Counted from the first letter of the stretch, positions 6,687-15,843 are shown. The stretch is DNA of 64,000 nt from Bacillota bacterium (GCA_023402075.1 JAEXCS010000040.1:62001-126000); one strand, 5' to 3'. A program made the numbers and translations. The notes: generated from the sequence alone by a model not told the origin.

Positions 6687-7675
6687 TGGAAACACTGCGC
6701 ATCGAGTCCGCGCCGCTGGAGGGAATCACCACATGGATGTTCCGCAAAACGCATCAACAGATGTTTGGCGGGGTGGACCGGTACTTCACGCCTTTTTTCT
6801 CCCCCACGCCGGAGCGAAAGCTGACCGCAAAGGAGCTGCGCGACCTATCCCCGGAAAATAATATCGGCGTGTCTGTTGTCCCCCAGGTCATGGCGAAGCG
6901 GGCGGAGGACTTTCTCTGGGCGGCAGAGCAGGCGCGGGAGCTGGGCTTTGACGAGGTAAATCTAAACCTTGGCTGCCCCTCCGGCACGGTGACGGCAAAG
7001 GGCAAGGGTGCGGGGTTTCTCTTGCGTACGGAGGAGCTGGACGCGTTTTTTGCCGAGGTATTTGAAAGCGTCTGCCTGCCTGTTTCGGTGAAGACCCGCA
7101 TCGGATACCATGACACTGCGGAATTTGGGCGGCTTTTGGAGATTTTCAACCGCTATCCCATCCGGGAGCTGATTATCCATCCCCGCCTGCGTGGGCAGTT
7201 TTATAAGGGAGAAGTGCATTTGGACGCGTTTGCCGATGCGCTTGCCGCCAGCCGTCTTCCCGTGACCTATAACGGCGATCTGGTGACACAGGAGGATGTG
7301 GCGGAATTTTCCCGTCGCTTTCCCACCGTAGACACGGCGATGATTGGCCGGGGAATCATTGCGGACCCGGCGCTGTCCCGCAAGCTTAGGGGCGGCCCGC
7401 CCGCCGGTCGGGAGGAAATCCGCACTTATGTCCAGACACTCTATGAGGGGTATCGGACGGCCTATGGCTATTCCGGCTTTGCGGCCCAGCGAATGAAAGA
7501 ACTGTGGTTTTATCTCATCAACCTGTTTGAGGACGGAGACAAATACGCAAAAAAGCTGCGCCGGGTGGGCAACGCGGCGGAGTACGAGCATCTGGAAGCG
7601 GGGATTTTTCGGGACTTGGAGCTGTTGCCTCAGCCCCGCAAGCCTTTGGACGGAACAGGGCAGGGAAAAGTATAG
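6686..7675 (+). CDS. tRNA-dihydrouridine synthase
   Basis: This FMN-dependent enzyme reduces specific uridines in tRNA to dihydrouridine. The TIM-barrel signatures are present: SAPLEG at the N-terminus, NLNLGCPSGTV near residue 98 with the catalytic cysteine, VKTRIGY, IIHPRLRGQFYKG, TYNGDL and the phosphate-binding MIGRGIIADP. A helical C-terminal domain follows (about 240-320). Length (329) is typical. The ATG forms a TGATG overlap with the preceding stop. Which Dus subfamily it belongs to cannot be settled without a tree. Confidence 0.94.
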   Translation: METLRIESAPLEGITTWMFRKTHQQMFGGVDRYFTPFFSPTPERKLTAKELRDLSPENNIGVSVVPQVMAKRAEDFLWAAEQARELGFDEVNLNLGCPSGTVTAKGKGAGFLLRTEELDAFFAEVFESVCLPVSVKTRIGYHDTAEFGRLLEIFNRYPIRELIIHPRLRGQFYKGEVHLDAFADALAASRLPVTYNGDLVTQEDVAEFSRRFPTVDTAMIGRGIIADPALSRKLRGGPPAGREEIRTYVQTLYEGYRTAYGYSGFAAQRMKELWFYLINLFEDGDKYAKKLRRVGNAAEYEHLEAGIFRDLELLPQPRKPLDGTGQGKV

Positions 7676-7758
7676 CAAACGTGCAGATATGCGTGGAGAG
7701 CGCTTTCGGTACGCATGATTTTTCTCCTGCGGGGAAGACTTTTCCCGAGGTGATGCGA

Positions 7759-7938
7759 ATGGATACCAATGAATTGCCCCTTGGCATGGGAATGGCGCTG
7801 GCGCAGGACGTGGGCGCCATGGAGCGGTTTTCCGCCTTGCCCGAGGCGGAGAAGCAATCCCTGATTAACGGTGCTCGGGCTGCCCGATCCAGTGCGGAGA
7901 TGCGGGCATATCTGCAAACCACTCTACGGGGAGAATAG
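7759..7938 (+). CDS. 59-residue protein, paralogue of the one at 23713-23892
   Basis: I do not recognise a named family. The protein has 59 residues with no membrane segment: a short N-terminus (MDTNELPLGMGMALAQD), a middle helix with FSALPEAEKQSLI, and a C-terminal helix with SSAEMRAYLQTTL. GAGGTG six bases upstream supports the ATG at 7759; longer starts would overlap the ribosome site. A second gene in this window encodes another 59-residue protein with the same layout (GxxMA near residue 10, an EKQ helix near 30, an E-M helix near 47, final Leu). It follows the dihydrouridine synthase by 83 bases. Confidence 0.7.
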   Translation: MDTNELPLGMGMALAQDVGAMERFSALPEAEKQSLINGARAARSSAEMRAYLQTTLRGE

Positions 7939-7942
7939 CACA

Positions 7943-7977
7943 AAGGCTCCTGCGAGCGTTTCGCCCGCAGGAGCCTT
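7943..7977. terminator. Hairpin between convergent operons
   Basis: A 12-pair perfect stem (AAGGCTCCTGCG/CGCAGGAGCCTT) lies between the plus-strand 59-residue protein gene and the minus-strand feo operon. T runs are short on both sides, so it may act as a weak two-way terminator. Confidence 0.6.
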
Positions 7978-8004
7978 ACTTTGTGCGGAAAGACCGGCGA
8001 AGGG

Positions 8005-8154
8005 TTAGGGTGTTTGTCCGTTGCAGTCGTTGCAACTGTCGCTGTGGTCACAGCGACCACAGCACCCGGCACAGCCGCCCTTATGCCGGTGCAGGAAACG
8101 GAGTGCCGCTCCCAGCCAAAGCGCCAGCGCCAGAAGAATCAAGCATTCCAGCAT
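8005..8154 (-). CDS. FeoB-associated Cys-rich membrane protein
   Basis: A 49-residue gene directly downstream of feoB (39-base gap). One membrane helix spans about residues 3-21 (ECLILLALALWLGAALRFL), followed by a short basic stretch and a cysteine-rich tail with motifs GGCAGCCGRC and CNDC (six cysteines after residue 27). Small membrane proteins of this kind are found after feoB in many Clostridia and are thought to assist ferrous iron uptake, replacing FeoC. GGAGG lies eight bases before the ATG. The metal-binding role of the cysteines is inference. Confidence 0.85.
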   Translation of the reverse strand: MLECLILLALALWLGAALRFLHRHKGGCAGCCGRCDHSDSCNDCNGQTP

Positions 8155-8193
8155 AAATCGTTCCTCCTTGGAAAATCTACAAAACGTTTTGCT

Positions 8194-10194
8194 TCAAAGC
8201 AGCAGCACCAGCCGGTAAACCACAAAGGCTGCCAGCCAGGCCACAGCACATTGGCCCACCGCCACCTCCGCCGCCTTCCAGATGGAACCAAGCTCTCGAC
8301 GAATGGCGGAAATTGCCGCGACACAAGGTGTATAAAGCAATGTAAAGGTCAAAAAGCTGACAGCGGAAGCGGAAGTGAATAACCCGTCCAAGGCCCCGGC
8401 AACATTGCCCGCCGCCCCGGTGAGCACCCCCAGCGTGGAAACCACGGACTCTTTGGCGATAAAGCCGGTGACCAGCGCGGTGGATACCCGCCAGTCCGCA
8501 AAGCCCAGAGGGGCGAACAGGGGAGAGAGCATTGCCCCCGTCATAGCCAGCAGGCTGTTTGCGCTGTCGTCCACCACGTTCAACCGCGTGTCAAAGGTCT
8601 GGAGAAACCAGACAACAAGGGTGGCGATAAAAATGACGGTAAAGGCCCTTTCCAAAAAGTCCTTGGCCTTGTCCCAGCAAAGCCGCCCAACGCTTTGAAG
8701 CGAAGGAAAGCGGTAGTTCGGCAGTTCCATGACAAACGGAACGGGGTTGCCGCGAAACACCGTTCCATCCATAACCTTTGCCGCCAAAATGCCCGCCAGA
8801 ATACCCATCAGATACAGCGAGGACATTACAAGCCCGCCTTTTCCCGGAAAAAAGGCGGCGGTAAATACCCCGTAAATGGGGATTTTTGCAGAGCAGCTCA
8901 TGAAGGGGGTCAGCAGAATTGTCATCTGCCTGTCCCGCTCGGACGCAAGCGTCCGGGTGGCCATGATGGCGGGGACGGAGCAGCCAAAGCCCACCAGCAT
9001 GGGCACGATGCTGCGGCCTGACAGGCCGATTTTCCGCAGAAGCTGATCCATGACAAAGGCCACCCGGGCCATGTACCCTGTGTCTTCCAGAATGGAGAGA
9101 AAGAAGAACAGCACCACGATGATGGGCAGGAAGGACAGTACGCTTCCCACTCCGGCAAACACCCCGTCAATCACCAGAGAGTGGATCACAGGATTCAGGT
9201 CGTACTGTGTCAGTGCCTGATCTGCAATGGAGGCCAGAGCACCAATGCCCTTTGCCAGAAGGTTTGAGAGGGAAGCGCCCACCACGTTAAAGGTGAGATA
9301 AAAAATAGACAGCATGACCCCCAAAAAAATGGGCAGCGCCCAAATCCGGTGGGTAAGCACCCGGTCAATCCGCTGGCTCCTTACGCGCTCGGCGGATTGG
9401 GAGGGCTTGACCACCGTATCCCGGCAGACTTGCTCAATAAACGCATACCGCATGTCGGCAAGCGCTGCGTTGCGGTCCATGCCGCGCTCTGTCTCCATTT
9501 CCGTGATGCTGTGCTCAATCAAATCCAGCTCGTTTTGATCCAGCTCCAGCCGCGCGGTGATGTCAGGGTCGTCCTCAATCAGTTTGGTAGCGGCGAAGCG
9601 GACAGAGATGCGGGCGGCCTGCGCATGGTCCTCAATCTGGTGGGCCACCGCGTGGATGCAGCGGTGGACGGGGCCGGGAGGGCAAAAATCCTTGATGGAG
9701 GGAAGCCTACGGCGCTTGGCGGTTAGCACCGCCGCGTCCACAAGCTCGCTGACGCCCTCGTTTTTTACGGCGGAAATGGGAATTACCGGGATGCCCAAAG
9801 CCTTTGATATGCCGGATACATTGATTGTGCCGCCATTTTTGCGCACCTCGTCCATCATGTTCAGTGCCAAAACCATGGGAACCTGCATTTCCATAAGCTG
9901 AAGCGTTAAGTACAAATTTCGCTCGATATTGGATGCATCCACAATATTGATGATGCAGTCTGGCCGTTCACCTAAAATGAAGTCCCGGGTGACAATTTCC
10001 TCCGGCGTGTAGGGCCGGATGGAATAGATGCCCGGCAAATCCACCACGGTGCAGTCCTTCTCAACACGGATGAACCCGGATTTCCGATCCACCGTCACGC
10101 CGGGGAAGTTTCCAACGTGCTGGTTGGAGCCGGTAAGCTGGTTGAACAGCGTTGTTTTTCCGCAGTTTTGATTTCCTGCCAAAGCAAAGATCAT
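8194..10194 (-). CDS. feoB: Ferrous iron transporter FeoB
   Basis: FeoB moves Fe(II) across the cytoplasmic membrane. The 666 residues include an N-terminal GTPase domain (about 1-165) with GNQNCGKTT (G1), VDLPGIYS (G3) and NMMD (G4), a helical spacer domain (about 170-265), and a membrane part with the two gate motifs (LVGFGCSVPAIMATRT near residue 400 and the C-terminal FIAKESVVSTLGVL and FTLLYTPCVAAI stretches). The start is the ATG at 10194, which overlaps the feoA stop as ATGA; a longer open frame upstream is the reverse reading of feoA sequence and has no ribosome site. It is followed by a Cys-rich helper gene. Confidence 0.97.
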   Translation of the reverse strand: MIFALAGNQNCGKTTLFNQLTGSNQHVGNFPGVTVDRKSGFIRVEKDCTVVDLPGIYSIRPYTPEEIVTRDFILGERPDCIINIVDASNIERNLYLTLQLMEMQVPMVLALNMMDEVRKNGGTINVSGISKALGIPVIPISAVKNEGVSELVDAAVLTAKRRRLPSIKDFCPPGPVHRCIHAVAHQIEDHAQAARISVRFAATKLIEDDPDITARLELDQNELDLIEHSITEMETERGMDRNAALADMRYAFIEQVCRDTVVKPSQSAERVRSQRIDRVLTHRIWALPIFLGVMLSIFYLTFNVVGASLSNLLAKGIGALASIADQALTQYDLNPVIHSLVIDGVFAGVGSVLSFLPIIVVLFFFLSILEDTGYMARVAFVMDQLLRKIGLSGRSIVPMLVGFGCSVPAIMATRTLASERDRQMTILLTPFMSCSAKIPIYGVFTAAFFPGKGGLVMSSLYLMGILAGILAAKVMDGTVFRGNPVPFVMELPNYRFPSLQSVGRLCWDKAKDFLERAFTVIFIATLVVWFLQTFDTRLNVVDDSANSLLAMTGAMLSPLFAPLGFADWRVSTALVTGFIAKESVVSTLGVLTGAAGNVAGALDGLFTSASAVSFLTFTLLYTPCVAAISAIRRELGSIWKAAEVAVGQCAVAWLAAFVVYRLVLLL

Positions 10195-10418
10195 GGCACT
10201 GCCTCCACTTCGATGTTCCGCGCGTCCTCCCGCCGCAGGGACAGAGAGTACCCCCGCACCAGCAGTTCCATAGGGTCCCCCAGAGGGGCCACCCTCTGAA
10301 TCTGCACCATGGTTTTCGGAATCAGCCCCATGTCCAGCAGGCGGCACCGCAGGGCGCCCTGCCCGCCCACGGCGGTAATGACGGCTCGCTGACCGATGGG
10401 TAAGGTGTCCAACTGCAT
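10191..10418 (-). CDS. feoA: Ferrous iron transport protein FeoA
   Basis: A 75-residue SH3-like cytosolic partner of FeoB. Typical motifs are LDTLPIGQRAVI at the start, RLLDMGLIPKTMVQI in the middle and DPMELLVRGYSLSLRREDARNI at the end. The ATG at 10418 fits the family length and has GGGG about ten bases upstream; an ATG 11 codons earlier lacks a ribosome site. It overlaps feoB by four bases and is the first gene of the feo operon. Confidence 0.95.
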   Translation of the reverse strand: MQLDTLPIGQRAVITAVGGQGALRCRLLDMGLIPKTMVQIQRVAPLGDPMELLVRGYSLSLRREDARNIEVEAVP

Positions 10419-10523
10419 CGTATACGCGCCCCTTCCACGTAATTCGGCCAAAAGTTAGAGAGTAGCAGTGTGGGAGCAGAGCAGAAAAATACTGCGGCCT
10501 GTAACATGAAATTCTACGAAGCT

Positions 10524-10552
10524 ATTCTAAAAATACTACCATACTCTGTAAA
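10524..10552 (-). promoter_or_regulatory. Probable promoter of the feo operon
   Basis: On the minus strand TTTACA (10552-10547) and TAGAAT (10529-10524) are spaced by 17 bases. It lies about 105 bases before feoA. I see no clear Fur or DtxR palindrome in the leader, which otherwise holds nothing recognisable. Confidence 0.55.
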
Positions 10553-10586
10553 AGAAGAAAGGGGATTTGCGCCCTCCTTTTCGCAG

Positions 10587-10617
10587 AAAAAGCGCGGGGG
10601 CCTATTGACCCCCGCGC
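10587..10617 (-). terminator. Terminator after pantothenate kinase
   Basis: A GC-rich stem GCGCGGGGG/CCCCCGCGC is followed on the minus strand by TTTTT. It separates the pantothenate kinase gene from the feo operon. Confidence 0.85.
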
Positions 10618-10661
10618 CGGAAAAGGTTATGGAAAAACCATAAGACAATTGAGAAACAGCG

Positions 10662-11510
10662 TCAGTTCAATCCGCCGGATGAGCCGGTTTGCTTGATGCT
10701 GCACAGCGCTGCGCCGATGGCAGTTGCAAAGGTGGCGTTTTCGGGAATGATATAGTGGATGCCATAAAGCTTTTCAAACACCTGAAAGGATGGCTCGGCC
10801 TGATCCAGTGTGGTCATGGAGCCGGTGAGGATCACCGTGTCGGTTCCGCAGCTGCGGCAGGCCAGCACCGTCATGGTGCCGATGGCCTGAAGCACCAGAT
10901 TCACCGCCCCGGCGGCAAGGTCTGCGTGGGAAGCGTCCTCGGACAGATTGCCGAAGTTGGCGGCGGTCATGTCCGGATGCAGGGTTTTGGCGGCCTCTGT
11001 GACAATATCCGCAATGCGCAAATCCACATGGGAAAGGTCGCCGCCAACGGCCAGCTTCTTAATCTGGCCGAACCGCTCCACGCCCACCAGTTTGCGGCAA
11101 AGGCCGCCCAGCGTGCCGCCGCCGATGCCGCTGCCGCACAGGTGCTCCACGGTTCCGTCCTTTGCCCAGAGAAAGGCCGTGCCGGTGCCCATGGTGGCCA
11201 CCACGCCCTCCGATTGCCCGGAGAGCGCCAGCGCCCCGGTGCCGCTGGCGGTAAATTCGTCCACCCGGCAGGTGGGGATGCCGTGGATATCCTCCTGCAC
11301 ATAGGAAGCGCCCACGCCGGTAAGCACAATCTGCTGCACATCATCCAGCCACATACGATTGCTGACAAGATAATTTCCTAGTGCCCCGAATAACGATGTA
11401 AGCTGGTCCTCCGCCCGGACGCGGAGCATGGATATCACGGTTCCACGCTCGTCCAGACCCACAACTTTTGTGGTGGAGCCGCCGATGTCGATCCCCAGAA
11501 TCAGGCCCAT
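10662..11510 (-). CDS. coaW: Type II pantothenate kinase
   Basis: The enzyme phosphorylates pantothenate, the first step of coenzyme A synthesis. It has the ASKHA-fold features of type II kinases: LGIDIGGSTTKVVGLD at the N-terminus, the family signature VDEFTASGTGALAL, ATMGTGTAFLW, the glycine-rich GSGIGGGTLGGLC and TVILTGSMTT before the C-terminus. Length is 282 residues. I use the ATG at 11510, which has AAAGGAG eight bases upstream, rather than a TTG six codons earlier. It is transcribed divergently from pncB, another cofactor gene. Confidence 0.93.
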   Translation of the reverse strand: MGLILGIDIGGSTTKVVGLDERGTVISMLRVRAEDQLTSLFGALGNYLVSNRMWLDDVQQIVLTGVGASYVQEDIHGIPTCRVDEFTASGTGALALSGQSEGVVATMGTGTAFLWAKDGTVEHLCGSGIGGGTLGGLCRKLVGVERFGQIKKLAVGGDLSHVDLRIADIVTEAAKTLHPDMTAANFGNLSEDASHADLAAGAVNLVLQAIGTMTVLACRSCGTDTVILTGSMTTLDQAEPSFQVFEKLYGIHYIIPENATFATAIGAALCSIKQTGSSGGLN

Positions 11511-11649
11511 GCCTCTGGCTCCTTTCAAATGCGGATGCCGCGCGCGGCCCTATATCCGCCATTTTAAAATATGCTTGTATCATAGGCGAGAAGTGAGGGA
11601 ATGTCAATTCAAAGAGTCGACAAACTTTTTGAGGAAAATACGGAAAACA

Positions 11650-11678
11650 TTGCTTTCCCTGGCAGGGAGCGCTATAAT
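11650..11678 (+). promoter_or_regulatory. Sigma-A promoter of pncB
   Basis: TTGCTT (11650-11655) and TATAAT (11673-11678) are separated by 17 bases, 47 bases before the pncB start. Confidence 0.75.
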
Positions 11679-11724
11679 TAGTGCAATTACCTCCGTTTTG
11701 TGCGGAGTACGTTTGAGGTGCGAT

Positions 11725-13173
11725 ATGAGCGTCCGCAAGAAACTCAATATGTCCATGCTTTGCGACTTCTATGAGCTGACCATGGGAAACGGGTACTTTG
11801 AAACGGGCTTTCAGGACCGGATTACCTATTTCGACGTGTTTTTTCGTAGCGTGCCGGATCAGGGCGGCTTTGCTCTGGCGGCGGGATTGGATCAGGTGAT
11901 CGAATACATCGAGGATCTGCATTTTTCAGAAGAAGACCTCCATTATCTCCGGGGACGGAACTTGTTTTCTGAGTCTTTTCTGAACTATTTGAAGAACTTC
12001 CGCTTCACCGGCGATTTGTACGCCATTCCGGAGGGAACTCCCGTTTTCCCACAGGAGCCGCTGATTACCGTGCGGGCCCCTGCCATTCAGGCACAGCTTA
12101 TTGAGACGTTTTTACTGCTGGCCGTGAATCACCAGAGCTTGGTTGCCACCAAGGCAAACCGCATTGTCCGTGCCGCCAAGGGCCGCACGGTGCTGGAATT
12201 CGGCTCTCGCCGCGCACAGGGAACAGACGGCGCCATTACCGGCGCACGGGCCGCCTATATCGGTGGCTGCGAGGGAACGGCCTGTGCCATTGCCGACCAG
12301 ATTTACGGCGTTCCTGCCGGTGGAACCATGGCGCATGCATGGGTGCAGATGTTTGACAGCCAGTATGAGGCGTTTCGGACCTACTGCCGACTTTATCCCA
12401 ACAACGCAACGCTGCTGGTGGATACCTACAATACGCTCAAGTCCGGCGTGCCGGACGCAATCCGTGCCTTTAACGAGGTGCTGCGGCCCTTGGGCATTCA
12501 AAAATGCGGCATTCGTCTGGACTCCGGCGACATGGCGTATCTCACGCGGGAAGCCCGGAAAATGCTGGACGACGCGGGCTGGCCGGGCTGCGAAATTTCC
12601 GTGTCCAACGCGCTGGACGAATACCTGATTCAGGATTTGGTGCAGCAGGGGGCCAAGATCGACATGTTCGGTGTGGGCGAGCGATTGATTACCGCCCGCA
12701 GCGAGCCGGTGTTCGGCGGGGTGTACAAGCTGGCGGCGGTGGAGGACGACGCGGGGAACATCCTCCCCAAAATCAAGGTCAGCGAAAATGTCGCAAAGAT
12801 TACGATTCCCCATTTTAAAAAGACCTATCGTCTGTATGACCGGGCCACCGGGAAGGCGGAGGCGGACTATATCTGTCTCCATGACGAGGTTCTGGACGAT
12901 ACAAAGCCTCTGGAGCTATTTGACCCGCTGACCACATGGAAGCGGAAAACCCTGACGAATTTTACCGCGCGGGAGTTGCAGGTGCCGATTTATCTTGGCG
13001 GAAAGCTGGTGTACCGCCAGCCGGAGCTGCGGGATATTCGGGCATACTGTGCCCAGCAGGTGGACACGCTGTGGGATGAGGTGAAGCGGTTCGACTATCC
13101 GCACAAATACTATGTGGATTTGTCCCGAAAGGTGTGGGACATTCAGCACGAGCTGCTGAAGCAAAGCAGGTAA
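11725..13173 (+). CDS. pncB: Nicotinate phosphoribosyltransferase
   Basis: The enzyme converts nicotinate and PRPP to nicotinate mononucleotide in NAD salvage. The 482-residue protein has the family motifs LCDFYELTMGNGYFETG near the start, VLEFGSRRAQGTDGA (about residue 158), the PRPP-site LDSGDMAYLTREARK (about 265) and DMFGVGERLITARSEPVFGG (about 312). Its length fits the PncB type of Gram-positives. The ATG at 11725 follows GAGGTG by four bases; a much longer upstream frame would cover the promoter. It is followed after 70 bases by cardiolipin synthase in the same direction. Confidence 0.95.
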   Translation: MSVRKKLNMSMLCDFYELTMGNGYFETGFQDRITYFDVFFRSVPDQGGFALAAGLDQVIEYIEDLHFSEEDLHYLRGRNLFSESFLNYLKNFRFTGDLYAIPEGTPVFPQEPLITVRAPAIQAQLIETFLLLAVNHQSLVATKANRIVRAAKGRTVLEFGSRRAQGTDGAITGARAAYIGGCEGTACAIADQIYGVPAGGTMAHAWVQMFDSQYEAFRTYCRLYPNNATLLVDTYNTLKSGVPDAIRAFNEVLRPLGIQKCGIRLDSGDMAYLTREARKMLDDAGWPGCEISVSNALDEYLIQDLVQQGAKIDMFGVGERLITARSEPVFGGVYKLAAVEDDAGNILPKIKVSENVAKITIPHFKKTYRLYDRATGKAEADYICLHDEVLDDTKPLELFDPLTTWKRKTLTNFTARELQVPIYLGGKLVYRQPELRDIRAYCAQQVDTLWDEVKRFDYPHKYYVDLSRKVWDIQHELLKQSR

Positions 13174-13243
13174 GGCCGACAGAGGTTGGCATAGAGGTGG
13201 GCCGCGAAGGCGGGACGCCGGATAGACAGGAAGGGAGCGGTTT

Positions 13244-14812
13244 ATGCGCCGGACAGAAGACAGACAGGTACGGAGCCAGAGAATTGAGCGGCGTATATCC
13301 GCTGTGTCCAGCATTGCCATGTGTGTGCTGACGGTGCTGGTGCAGATTGTGGTGACGCTGCTGCTGACACGGCTTTTGAAGCAGCATGCAAGCCTTGCCT
13401 ACGCTTTTTTGGAGCTGATAGGCGTGGTAATGGCGATGAGCGTGTTTCTCCGCTCCGGAAGCCCCAGCTATAAGCTTAGCTGGCTGTGTCTGCTGCTGGT
13501 GCTGCCGGTATCCGGTATGCTGCTGTTCTTTTTGTGGGGCGGTACGCATCAGGCGAAAACCCTGAGTTTGAAAAAGGTTCCGCCGCCTGCCGAGCGGGAA
13601 AGCGCCCGCCGCCAGAGCGAGAACAACGTGGCAAGGCTCACCCGAAAGGATGCGGCCATGGGCCGCGTGGCGGCCTATCTCCAAAAGCGGGACTTTCTGC
13701 TCTACAACAAAACCTCCGCCAAATATTTTGGCGACGGCATGGAATTTTTTGAGGATTTGATTGCCCACATCCAGCAGGCGGAGACGTATATCTTTCTGGA
13801 GTATTTTATCATTGCCGAGGGAAAAATCTGGGATCGGATTTTGGAAGCATTGAAGGAACGGGCCGCGGCCGGTGTGGAAATTCATATCATTTTTGACGAT
13901 TTTGGTAATCTCACCCGCTTCTCCGATGACATGATCCAGTCTATTCAGGACGCGGGCATTGAAATTCGGGACTTTAACCCGGTTCACCGCTATGTGAACC
14001 GCATTTACTTCAATTATCGCGATCACCGCAAAATCGCGGTGATTGATGGACACTGGGCCTACACCGGGGGCATTAATCTGGCGGATGAATATGGAAATCT
14101 GTTCGAGCGATTTGGCTGGTGGAAGGATTCCGCCGTCCGCATCGAGGGAGACGGGGCATGGGCTTTAGCGGCCCAATTCATCCAGATGTGGGAAATGATG
14201 TACGGCACGCTGCCCAACGAAGACGATTATTACCGGCCCCGGACAGAGGGGGCGGAGACAACCGGCTTCTGTCAGGCATTTACCGACGGGCCGCTGAACA
14301 ATCCTGACAACCCCATGGAGGATACGTTCTTTCAGCTCATTTCTTCGGCTACCCGCTTTCTCTATATCACAACGCCTTACTATGCCGTGGAGGAATCCAT
14401 GCAGCAGGCGCTGTGCATCGCGGCTGACTCCGGCGTGGACGTGCGGCTGATGGTGCCTGCCATTCCGGACAAAAAATACGCCTATATGGTGGCGGAAACC
14501 TATTGGGGCGAGCTTTTGCGTCATGGGGTGAAAATTTATAAATACACCCCCGGCTTTATCCATGCGAAAAGCGTGCTGGTGGACCGGAAAATGGCGCTGG
14601 TAGGCAGTCCGAATATGGACTACCGCTCCTTCCAGCTTCATTTTGAAAGCGCGGCCCTGTTCTACGATATGCCGGCAGTGGAGGAGCTTTTGGAGGATAT
14701 GGACGCCGTGATGGCGGCAAGCACGCTTTACACCATGGAGGACTGGAAGAAGCGCTCGTGGCTTCGGCGAACCTTTGCGTCGCTTCTGAAGCTGGCCGCT
14801 ATCTGGTTCTAA
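13244..14812 (+). CDS. cls: Cardiolipin synthase
   Basis: The enzyme joins two phosphatidylglycerols into cardiolipin at the cytoplasmic membrane. Three N-terminal hydrophobic segments are visible (about 23-45, 52-70 and 78-98), followed by two phospholipase-D domains. The two catalytic HKD motifs are DHRKIAVID (about residue 260) and HAKSVLVDRKMALVGSPNMD (about 440). The length of 522 residues is typical. GGGAG lies six bases before the ATG. The two preceding and following genes are on the same strand, but nothing links their functions. Confidence 0.94.
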   Translation: MRRTEDRQVRSQRIERRISAVSSIAMCVLTVLVQIVVTLLLTRLLKQHASLAYAFLELIGVVMAMSVFLRSGSPSYKLSWLCLLLVLPVSGMLLFFLWGGTHQAKTLSLKKVPPPAERESARRQSENNVARLTRKDAAMGRVAAYLQKRDFLLYNKTSAKYFGDGMEFFEDLIAHIQQAETYIFLEYFIIAEGKIWDRILEALKERAAAGVEIHIIFDDFGNLTRFSDDMIQSIQDAGIEIRDFNPVHRYVNRIYFNYRDHRKIAVIDGHWAYTGGINLADEYGNLFERFGWWKDSAVRIEGDGAWALAAQFIQMWEMMYGTLPNEDDYYRPRTEGAETTGFCQAFTDGPLNNPDNPMEDTFFQLISSATRFLYITTPYYAVEESMQQALCIAADSGVDVRLMVPAIPDKKYAYMVAETYWGELLRHGVKIYKYTPGFIHAKSVLVDRKMALVGSPNMDYRSFQLHFESAALFYDMPAVEELLEDMDAVMAASTLYTMEDWKKRSWLRRTFASLLKLAAIWF

Positions 14813-14875
14813 ATTTCTGAATTTTAGTCTTTTAAAGACAAGTAGAACGACTTTACACATATTGGAGATAAAATT

Positions 14876-15730
14876 ATGCCGAAGGACCTGACTCCCTGTG
14901 AAACTGCTGAGCGGAGCATTATTAAAAAGTACCGTAAAACACTTTGGAACCCCTTCATCGCGGCGGTGAAGCGGTATGAGCTGGTGGCGCCCGGAGACAA
15001 AATTGCCGTATGCATCTCCGGCGGGAAGGACTCTATGCTGCTGGCAAAGCTGATGCAGGAGCTTCGCCGCCACACCGACCGGCCCTTTGAGCTGACATTT
15101 ATGGTGATGGACCCGGGCTACGCCCCGGAGAACCGGCGCCTGATCGAGGAGAACGCTGCTGCGCTGGAAATTCCCGTGACGATTTTTGACAGCGATATTT
15201 TTGACGTGACGGTGCAGGCAGACCGCAATCCCTGCTATTTGTGCGCGCGGATGCGCAGGGGCTTCCTTTATGCCAAGGCGCAGGAGCTGGGCTGTAACAA
15301 AATTGCCCTAGGGCACCATTTTTCCGACGTGGTGGAAACCACGCTGATGGGCCTGCTGTACGGCGCGCAGATTCAGGCCATGCCGCCTAAGCTGCACAGC
15401 AAGAACTTTTCGGGAATGGAGCTGATTCGCCCGCTCTACTGTGTCCACGAGGAGGATGTCATCTCCTGGAAAAATTACAACCATCTGCAATTTTTGCAAT
15501 GCGCCTGCCGGTTTACGGAGGAGAGGGACGCGGCCGAGGATGGAGTTGGTCACAGCAAGCGTCAGGAAATGAAGGTTTTGCTTCGTGAGCTGAAAAAGAC
15601 GAACCCCAATGTGGAGAAGTCCATCTTTGCCGCTATTCATGGCGTACAGTTGGACACCATGGTGGGTGTGAAGTCCCGGGGGAAAGAATATTCCTTTCTG
15701 GATTTGTATGACCAAAAATTGGGAGATTGA
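14876..15730 (+). CDS. TtcA-family tRNA thiolation protein
   Basis: This is a PP-loop ATP pyrophosphatase related to TtcA/TtuA/Ncs6, which adenylate a tRNA base and put sulphur on it. The ATP motif SGGKDS is at residues 48-53. Cysteine pairs that could bind an iron-sulphur cluster are CYLC near 120 and QCAC near 200, and GHHFSDVVETTLMGLLYG is the usual second signature. Length is 284. GGAG is eight bases before the ATG. Some members in anaerobes have uncertain targets, so I do not assign 2-thiocytidine specificity. Confidence 0.87.
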   Translation: MPKDLTPCETAERSIIKKYRKTLWNPFIAAVKRYELVAPGDKIAVCISGGKDSMLLAKLMQELRRHTDRPFELTFMVMDPGYAPENRRLIEENAAALEIPVTIFDSDIFDVTVQADRNPCYLCARMRRGFLYAKAQELGCNKIALGHHFSDVVETTLMGLLYGAQIQAMPPKLHSKNFSGMELIRPLYCVHEEDVISWKNYNHLQFLQCACRFTEERDAAEDGVGHSKRQEMKVLLRELKKTNPNVEKSIFAAIHGVQLDTMVGVKSRGKEYSFLDLYDQKLGD

Positions 15731-15760
15731 CCGTAAAGACTGTAAAAGAGTAAAAACAGA

Positions 15761-15811
15761 CCGCCGGTTGGCGCGGGGACGAATGTCCCTGCTGCCAACC
15801 GGCGGCTTTTT
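15761..15811. terminator. Bidirectional terminator
   Basis: A 12-pair stem (CCGCCGGTTGGC/GCCAACCGGCGG) is followed by TTTTT on the plus strand and by TCTGTTTTTA on the minus strand. It can end both the TtcA-like gene and the convergent LTA-synthase-like gene. Confidence 0.85.
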
Positions 15812-15843
15812 GTGTTATAAAGAGATTCTGGGGCACGAAAGGG

